Source: Bacteroidota bacterium (GTDB lineage: Bacteria > Bacteroidota > Bacteroidia > Chitinophagales > Chitinophagaceae). Taken from it: DNA of 20,533 nucleotides. Shown piece after piece: positions 15,778-20,533 of this stretch (the first letter of the stretch is position 1; the number at the start of each line of letters is the position of its first letter). A model generated the notes under the pieces. That model worked only from the letters and a program-made list of their open reading frames with translations, ran no database searches and was not told the DNA's origin. Location: NCBI GenBank assembly GCA_023391895.1, contig JAEWAC010000097.1, positions 1 to 20,533 of the forward strand, read 5' to 3'. The position numbers and the translations under genes are program-made.

Positions 15778-16003
15778 GTAATTTATAAAGAATTGGGTGG
15801 ACAATTCTCTGAGTTTTCTTACGGAAAGTTTTATTCGTTAGGGTCAGTGATTCCTTCATTAGGAATGGACAAAAACGGGTTTTCAAATGTACTTAGATGA
15901 TCTGTTTTCCGGTGTTAAGGAAAGGTACAGAATCAGCTTTCTAAGGGTAAGCACCTAATACTATCTCAAACTTAATACCAATCCTTTAAGCTTCTCATCC
16001 TTG
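15778..16003 (-). ncRNA. Candidate short transcript of about 230-250 nt
   Basis: This is bounded by a minus-strand TAACTTTG promoter-like element (16010-16017) and the terminator at 15748-15777. On the minus strand an ATG at 15998 opens only eight codons before a stop, and no other ATG reading frame in it looks coding. It may be a non-coding RNA or a decayed small gene. I could not match it to 6S, RNase P, tmRNA or SRP RNA by eye. Confidence 0.35.
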
Positions 16004-16009
16004 CAGATA

Positions 16010-16017
16010 CAAAGTTA
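16010..16017 (-). promoter_or_regulatory. Bacteroidota-type -7 element, TAACTTTG
   Basis: This is an exact match to TAnnTTTG on the minus strand. Transcription would start near 16003. A clear -33 TTG at the usual spacing is not evident, which lowers confidence. Confidence 0.45.
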
Positions 16018-16126
16018 CAACATTCAATGTTTAAACATTAACTGCAAGAGGCTTTTATCTGCCTGTTATAGTTGCCGGGTCAACTCCCCTGCTAAGGTTT
16101 CCCACCTCATCTGATCCTGCCAATGG

Positions 16127-16149
16127 CCTATGGATTTTTGAAAGACTTG
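16127..16149 (+). repeat. Dispersed intergenic motif, forward copy
   Basis: CCTATGGATTTTTG followed by AAAGACTTG. It lies 94 bases beyond the M23 peptidase stop codon. A 28-codon ORF starting at 16123 runs through this copy and is probably an artefact of it. Confidence 0.7.
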
Positions 16150-16242
16150 TTTCAGCTCTTAAAGTGGGTTATGATTTATCCCACCGCGAAAAACAAACAC
16201 TCCTTTTAGGATTGAAGACCCACAGAGCAAGAGCCATCCAGG

Positions 16243-16839
16243 CTATGGCGTTGATGGGTTTTTATACTGCTTAAAAGGTTTCAGGTAGCGGGGTCCTTTC
16301 CGGGTGGCAAAGCGGGTAGGCAACTGCTGCCATTGGCTGTTGGCATTGTTCCACACCATAAAATGCAGGTGCGGCATAAAAGAATAGCCGGTTTTGCCAC
16401 TCCGCCCGATGACCTGCCCCTGCTGCACCGTATCGCCTACATTTACCAGCACCCCACCCTGCTGCAGGTGCCAGTAACCGGCCCGGGAACCGTCTTCATG
16501 CTCAAGAACAATGAAGTTGGCGTACTTGCGGAACTTGCGGCTCCACCCGCCCTTGTTATTGGTTCCCTCGGCCCGCACCACCACCCCGCCGCGTGCGGCC
16601 AGAATTTTGGTACCCGGCTTCATTTTAAAATCGACCGCCACCCGGTTCTTGTGTGTAAAAGCTCCGTAATACCCCTGCACCACCCGGTAAGCGGCGCCTT
16701 TTTCGTAAGGCAGGGCATACACATAACTGGAATCTTCTTTTTCTGCATGCTTATACAACCGCCGGATTTCGCTGCGCTGCGGGTCTTTACTGGCCACGCA
16801 ACCGGTTAGCAGCAGGATAAAAACAACGTAAACTCTCAT
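16243..16839 (-). CDS. M23-family (LytM) lipoprotein peptidase
   Basis: The 198-residue protein starts with a lipoprotein signal ending in the lipobox LTGC (Cys14). The catalytic domain covers about residues 55-165. The first zinc ligands are His63 and Asp70 in THKNRVAVDF, the wider-spaced His-x6-Asp variant known in one LytM subgroup. The active-site His124 lies in GYWHLQQ, and the HLH motif is at 157-159 (MPHLHF). The GTKILAARGGVVV stretch at 76-88 is the usual conserved strand pair. M23 enzymes cut glycine-containing peptides or peptidoglycan cross-links, so a role in cell-wall remodelling is likely. All ligands are present, so it should be active. It is divergent from the TonB receptor, with 320 bases between starts, and no partner gene is adjacent. 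Confidence 0.92.
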   Translation of the reverse strand: MRVYVVFILLLTGCVASKDPQRSEIRRLYKHAEKEDSSYVYALPYEKGAAYRVVQGYYGAFTHKNRVAVDFKMKPGTKILAARGGVVVRAEGTNNKGGWSRKFRKYANFIVLEHEDGSRAGYWHLQQGGVLVNVGDTVQQGQVIGRSGKTGYSFMPHLHFMVWNNANSQWQQLPTRFATRKGPRYLKPFKQYKNPSTP

Positions 16840-17100
16840 GGTATCTAAAAAACAAACGGTATTATGGTATGTTTAAAACTACTGAATCATCTTTATATGG
16901 CTTATTGAAAAGCCAAAAAGACTTTTGATTTTTTGTATATGTCCCCAACCCAATACAACAGCTGCAATACATGATATTATCACCTAATATATTCCACACT
17001 TCTCTTCTGGTTTACGAATCACCTATGGCCTTTTTAAAAATTTCCTCACTGATGCTTCCCATCATCCGGCAATTTTTACGCATTTCGTAACCCACTTTTA

Positions 17101-17117
17101 CCGATTTGACAAATCGG
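17101..17117. promoter_or_regulatory. Perfect palindrome upstream of TonB receptor promoter
   Basis: CCGATTTG and CAAATCGG are exact inverted 8-base arms around one central A. The centre lies about 39 bases before the expected transcription start, a position suitable for a dimeric repressor or activator. It does not resemble a classical Fur box. Confidence 0.6.
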
Positions 17118-17133
17118 CCCCGGAGGCGGAGGG

Positions 17134-17141
17134 TACTTTTG
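17134..17141 (+). promoter_or_regulatory. -7 promoter element of the TonB receptor
   Basis: TACTTTTG matches TAnnTTTG exactly and ends 18 bases before the ATG at 17160. Transcription would start near 17147, giving a leader of only about a dozen bases. No Shine-Dalgarno sequence is present. Confidence 0.65.
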
Positions 17142-17159
17142 CACCCGAATTAACTGTAA

Positions 17160-19487
17160 ATGAAGAAGATATTTGTTTTTCTGCTCGTAACAGGAATATC
17201 AACCATAGCCGGTGCACAGACCGTGAAAGGAATTGTAAAAGACCAGAAAGGTGAAAGCCTGCCAGGGATATCCATTACCGTAGGCGGCACCTTTTCGGGC
17301 ACCACCTCCCGACCCGACGGAAGCTATGAAATTAAATTACCGGGTGCTGGCACCTATACATTGGTGGCACAGGGTGTAGGCTATGCGGCCGAAGAGCGGG
17401 CCTTAACCGTCAGTGTGGCCGAAACCGCCACAACAGACTTTAGCCTGGCCGAAGCCATCAGCACGCTGAAAGATGTAACCGTTACGGCTGGCCGCAAGCC
17501 CGAAATTGTGGACCGGACGCCCGCTTCTGTACAGGTGATCAATGCCCGGGAGGTACAGGCCCAATTGCTGGTATCGCCCAACATCAACAACATACTGGCC
17601 AATGCGGTTCCGTCACTTGGCTTTAGCAACAATACCACCAGCAATACCGGCCAAACCCTGCGCGGCCGCAATCCCCTGATCATGATCGACGGCATTCCCC
17701 AATCCACGCCTCTAAGAGCCGGTGGCCGGGATATGCGTACGCTTGACCCCGCCACGATAGAGCGGATAGAAGTGGTAAAAGGTGCCACCGCCATTTATGG
17801 CAACGGTGCCGATGGCGGCATCATCAACTACATTACCAAAAAACCCAATAAAGGCAGCAAGTTCAATGCATCTACCTACCTGGCCAATACCGGCATGCTG
17901 GTGCACAGCAACGAAACCATGGGCGGCCGTATCAGCCAGCAGTTCAGCGGCAACCTGAACCGGCTGGATTACATTGTTAATGGCACTTACGAAAAAACCG
18001 GCGTATACAAAGATGCCCAAGGCGTAGTACTGACACCGGTTTACGGCCTGGGCGAAACCGACATTTACAACTTCTTTGGCAAGGTGGGTTACAATATTAC
18101 TCCTACCCACCGGGTAGAGGCCATGTATAACTATTTCGGATCTTCTCAAAACTCCCAATACGTGGAGCAAATGGGTAAATACCTGGTTACGCCTACCATC
18201 GGCGTGAAGGGCCAAACCCTGGGCGAAGACGAAGGCACCCGCTTTAACCACAACGCATACATAAAATACCTGGCCAAAGACCTGTTCCTGAACACCGAAC
18301 TGGAAGCCAATGCGTACGTGCAAAGCTTTAAAACCGTATACGGCTTTACCTCTTTCTTTCAAAACGGCGGCCAGTCAACCATAGAATCTGACAAAAAAGG
18401 CCTGCGACTGAACCTGAACACACCTTACCAGACGGCCCAGTGGTTTGTAGGGGATGTAAGCTATGGTGTGGATGTACTCAACGACGTTACCTTTCAAAAG
18501 CTGACCGACGGCCGGGTATGGGTACCGGAAATGGACCTGAAAAACACGGCTCCTTACCTGCAGGCAACAGCCAACCTGTTTACCCACTGGATCTTCAAGG
18601 CGGGATATCGCTATGACGCTGTAACCGTAAAGGTGCCCGACTTTACCCAGATCGTAGATGCCAACGGCAATGGCGGACAAGCTATCACGGGCGGTACGGT
18701 TTCCTTTAATGCCTCTACTTTCAATACAGGATTACGCTATGCCAAATGGGAAGCCTTTAAACCATTTGTTAGCTATACGCAAGGGTTTTCCATCATTGAC
18801 ATTGGTCGTTTTGTAAGAGCCGCCAAAGAAAACGAACTGGCCCGCATGCAGATTGAACCGGTGGTGGTAAACAATTACGAAGCCGGTTTTAGCAGCAACT
18901 TTAAAAGGCTTTCATTTACCGGAAGCTACTTTATCAGCACCAACAAAATCGGGGCTTCGCTGATTGAAGAAAATGGTTTGTACGTGCAGCAAAAAGCACC
19001 CGAAAAAACCTATGGTTTTGAAGCGGCCGTGGATGTATCCCCCATTCCGCAAGTAAAAGCTGGTGTCAGCTATATGTTTGTAGAAGGTAAAGCCGACGTG
19101 AATAAAAACAACGACTTTAACGACGAGGCAGACATTTACCTGACCGGCCTGAAAATTCCGCCCCCCAAAACCACCGCCTATATTCGCTATGCACCGATGA
19201 CTACCTTTGATGTGATGCTGCAGTGGATTCATTTCGGCGACCGCAAGCGTTTTGCGCCCCGCACCAACGGCACCTATGCCTATGGTACCGGACCGGTGGA
19301 AGCCAATGGCTGGGTAAACCTGAACAGCTCCTGGCAGGTCAACAAGCGTTTTTCGCTGAACCTGGGTATTGAAAACCTGCTGAACAACGACTTTTTTATG
19401 CCGCAGGCTCAGTGGAGTGCACAGGATGGTGATTATATTAAAGCCAACGGTATGCGGTACCAGCTGGGTGTAGGCATCAAATGGTAA
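17160..19487 (+). CDS. TonB-dependent outer-membrane receptor, siderophore type
   Basis: The 775-residue protein has a signal peptide (residues 1-19/20, ending AGA-Q) and a carboxypeptidase-regulatory-like beta domain (about 21-100; VKGIVKDQKGESLPGISITV onward). A TonB-box-like DVTVTA follows at 105-110. The plug domain covers about 115-228, with LRGRNPLIMIDGIP at 168-180 and IERIEVVKGATAIYGNGADG at 200-219. The remainder is a barrel of about 540 residues ending in an aromatic (IKW). Receptors of this size, without a SusD partner, usually import iron-siderophore complexes across the outer membrane using TonB energy. The PepSY protein immediately downstream supports iron. The ligand is not identifiable. 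An operator-like palindrome upstream suggests regulation. Confidence 0.94.
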   Translation: MKKIFVFLLVTGISTIAGAQTVKGIVKDQKGESLPGISITVGGTFSGTTSRPDGSYEIKLPGAGTYTLVAQGVGYAAEERALTVSVAETATTDFSLAEAISTLKDVTVTAGRKPEIVDRTPASVQVINAREVQAQLLVSPNINNILANAVPSLGFSNNTTSNTGQTLRGRNPLIMIDGIPQSTPLRAGGRDMRTLDPATIERIEVVKGATAIYGNGADGGIINYITKKPNKGSKFNASTYLANTGMLVHSNETMGGRISQQFSGNLNRLDYIVNGTYEKTGVYKDAQGVVLTPVYGLGETDIYNFFGKVGYNITPTHRVEAMYNYFGSSQNSQYVEQMGKYLVTPTIGVKGQTLGEDEGTRFNHNAYIKYLAKDLFLNTELEANAYVQSFKTVYGFTSFFQNGGQSTIESDKKGLRLNLNTPYQTAQWFVGDVSYGVDVLNDVTFQKLTDGRVWVPEMDLKNTAPYLQATANLFTHWIFKAGYRYDAVTVKVPDFTQIVDANGNGGQAITGGTVSFNASTFNTGLRYAKWEAFKPFVSYTQGFSIIDIGRFVRAAKENELARMQIEPVVVNNYEAGFSSNFKRLSFTGSYFISTNKIGASLIEENGLYVQQKAPEKTYGFEAAVDVSPIPQVKAGVSYMFVEGKADVNKNNDFNDEADIYLTGLKIPPPKTTAYIRYAPMTTFDVMLQWIHFGDRKRFAPRTNGTYAYGTGPVEANGWVNLNSSWQVNKRFSLNLGIENLLNNDFFMPQAQWSAQDGDYIKANGMRYQLGVGIKW

Positions 19488-19580
19488 TCATTTAAATAAG
19501 AAAAACGTAGTGTGCTGATACCGAAAGAAAACAACACCGTCGCTAAAGACACAACAGAAAGGATTATAAACCCATTAAAC

Positions 19581-19603
19581 AGGGATGCCCGTCAGGCATC
19601 CCT
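19581..19603 (+). terminator. Hairpin between TonB receptor and PepSY genes
   Basis: AGGGATGCC (19581-19589) and GGCATCCCT (19595-19603) form a perfect 9-pair stem with the loop CGTCA. Only three T bases follow (19603-19605). It lies 94 bases after the receptor stop and 10 before the PepSY ATG, so it may be a weak terminator or attenuator that lowers PepSY expression. Confidence 0.6.
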
Positions 19604-19613
19604 TTAGGCTGAA

Positions 19614-20533
19614 ATGAGAGCAACCAAATACTTATTCGGATGGCATCACTGGTGCGGACTGGCTGTAGGCCTTTTTCTGCTGATGATGAGTGTTACCGGT
19701 TCTATCCTGGTTTTTGCAGAAGAAATAGAAGTCCTGGAAGACCGTTCTATTCCGACAGTGGAGACCGTGGCCGGCAAGCCTTCTTTTGATGCTTCTTTTC
19801 AGGCCGTTCAAAGCCGCTATCCCGGCTGGGAAATCCGGTTGTATCATTTACCCCAGGCAAACGAAACCCTGGTGTATGAACTGCGCCAGAAAGAAAAAAG
19901 CAAAAAGGTTTTTGTACATCCGGTTACCGGTGCCTTCATTGGCGCCAATGAAGATGCCAACCAGTCGCTGCAGCGCCGTTTGCTGTTGCTGCACTATACC
20001 CTGTTTGCCGGCACCACCGGTAAAGTCATTGTATTTTTTGTGGGTGTTCTATTTCTGATCACGCTAATCACCGGCCTTATTGTTTATCGCAAATCCATCC
20101 TCAAAGTTTTAACCTTCCGGGTACACTTTAACCGAAAAACCACCCGCTCCTTTTATTCTTCCCTACATCGCATCATCGGGGTATGGTCGCTTCTTTTTAA
20201 CCTGCTGATGGTCAGCAGCGGCCTGGTGCTCAGTGGTCAAATAGCATTGACGGCTTTAAAAACACCAGCCTCCACAGCGGCACCTAAAGAAGTACCACCC
20301 ATAAAGTCGGTAGATGCTGTGGTAGCCAAGATCAATGCCGCTTACCCCAACTTTGAAACGCACCTGGTGCGCATCCGGCCGGGCGGCAATGCCGTACAGA
20401 TATCGGGCCGGCTAACCAGCGACCCCGCTTATTATGGGCATTTCTACAGCGGCTTTATGGTCAACGGCCATACGCTGGAAATAGAAAAAAGTACCTTTAT
20501 GAAAGACATGCCCACCACCGACCGGCTGATGAA
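19614..20533 (+). CDS. PepSY transmembrane protein, cut by right edge
   Basis: The frame is open from the ATG at 19614 to the window end (306 complete codons, C-terminus missing). Three membrane helices are visible, at about residues 14-35, 136-158 and 186-210. A PepSY-like periplasmic region lies between the first two (HPVTGAFIG near 102-110). Conserved histidines occur at 11-12 before helix 1, at 127 (LLHYTLF) before helix 2, and at 185 (SLHRIIGVW) at the start of helix 3. These features fit the PepSY-associated TM family (PiuB-like iron-regulated membrane proteins), thought to reduce or release iron from siderophores at the inner membrane. It follows the TonB receptor by 126 bases on the same strand and is probably in its operon. 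It is firmly placed in the family; the reductase role is inferred. Confidence 0.9.
   Translation, partial: MRATKYLFGWHHWCGLAVGLFLLMMSVTGSILVFAEEIEVLEDRSIPTVETVAGKPSFDASFQAVQSRYPGWEIRLYHLPQANETLVYELRQKEKSKKVFVHPVTGAFIGANEDANQSLQRRLLLLHYTLFAGTTGKVIVFFVGVLFLITLITGLIVYRKSILKVLTFRVHFNRKTTRSFYSSLHRIIGVWSLLFNLLMVSSGLVLSGQIALTALKTPASTAAPKEVPPIKSVDAVVAKINAAYPNFETHLVRIRPGGNAVQISGRLTSDPAYYGHFYSGFMVNGHTLEIEKSTFMKDMPTTDRLM

Larger units (their letters stand above)
15251..16242. other. 992-base gap, hairpins and a possible short transcript
   Basis: No recognisable protein gene. It contains motif copies at 15273-15296 (reverse) and 16127-16149 (forward), a long-range inverted pair CACCCGGGC/GCCCGGGTG (15318-15326 and 15426-15434), and two terminator-like hairpins (15568-15590 and 15748-15777). 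A minus-strand promoter-like TAACTTTG lies at 16010-16017. Tiny plus-strand ORFs occur at 15490-15579 (29 codons) and 15610-15684 (24 codons), in the same frame and without recognisable similarity. Confidence 0.65.
16840..17159. other. Divergent regulatory region, M23 and TonB receptor
   Basis: This 320-base AT-rich stretch has two weak forward traces of the dispersed motif (16893-16912 and 17021-17040). Its right part contains a perfect palindrome (17101-17117) and a TAnnTTTG promoter for the receptor gene (17134-17141). For the peptidase, TACCGTTTG near its start is one base too long to match the -7 consensus. Confidence 0.65.

Noticed and set aside
16123..16209. 28-codon plus-strand ORF (MAYGFLKDL onward)
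   Set aside because: Its start overlaps a copy of the dispersed motif (CCTATGGATTTTTG), which recurs without coding elsewhere.
17101..17117. Fur box upstream of the TonB receptor
   Set aside because: The palindrome CCGATTTG/CAAATCGG lacks the GATAAT-type hexamers of Fur sites.
17712..18362. 216-codon minus-strand ORF
   Set aside because: It is antisense to the TonB receptor barrel; long stop-free antisense frames are expected with this codon use.
1..20533. tRNA, rRNA, insertion sequence or prophage genes
   Set aside because: I found no cloverleaf, rRNA stretch, transposase or integrase frame on either strand.

Overview
The window looks like chromosomal DNA of a Bacteroidota member, most likely family Chitinophagaceae. 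The support is indirect: promoters of the TAnnTTTG type, start codons without clear Shine-Dalgarno sequences, many secreted proteins and lipoproteins, families typical of the phylum (DUF4142, DUF5117/DUF4953 metalloprotease, DUF1080, TonB receptor with a carboxypeptidase-regulatory-like N-terminus), and long AT-rich gaps full of short dispersed repeats. There is no rRNA, tRNA or other taxonomic marker, so the family placement is an inference.

Layout. Positions 1-468 (-) hold a truncated DUF4142 lipoprotein, divergent from a secreted beta-lactamase-fold serine hydrolase at 639-2153 (+). A repeat-rich gap (2154-2759) ends in a strong hairpin terminator for a secreted zinc metalloprotease at 2760-5315 (-). 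Next is a 990-base gap (5316-6305) with the densest set of repeats. A minus-strand cluster follows (11387 down to 6306). In transcription order it encodes a c-type-heme lipoprotein dehydrogenase of the PVC type, an FGE/SUMF1-fold protein without the catalytic cysteines, a DUF1080 protein, and a phosphotriesterase-family metal hydrolase. Divergent from it are a large FAD plus iron-sulfur D-lactate/glycolate-type dehydrogenase (11775-14690, +) and a small VOC protein (14867-15250, +). The 990-base gap 15251-16242 has no recognisable protein gene but holds two terminator-like hairpins and a promoter-like element. An M23 lipoprotein peptidase (16243-16839, -) is divergent from a TonB-dependent receptor (17160-19487, +), which is followed by a PepSY transmembrane protein cut by the right edge (19614-20533, +).

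How the genes may work together. The heme dehydrogenase, FGE-like and DUF1080 genes are 49-55 bases apart and probably form an operon, with the phosphotriesterase possibly included. Known families suggest periplasmic oxidation of a sugar or glycoside by the heme protein and cleavage of a 3-keto-glycoside by DUF1080. The substrate is not visible. The TonB receptor and PepSY protein look like siderophore uptake with inner-membrane iron release.

The most unusual signal is between the genes. A roughly 24-base motif (CCCATATGGG followed by TTTTTGAAGAAGTTG, with variants) occurs about 20 times, in both orientations and in nearly every long gap, but I found no copy inside a gene. Twice it brackets a REP-like palindrome in inverted arrangement, giving a composite element of about 90 bases.
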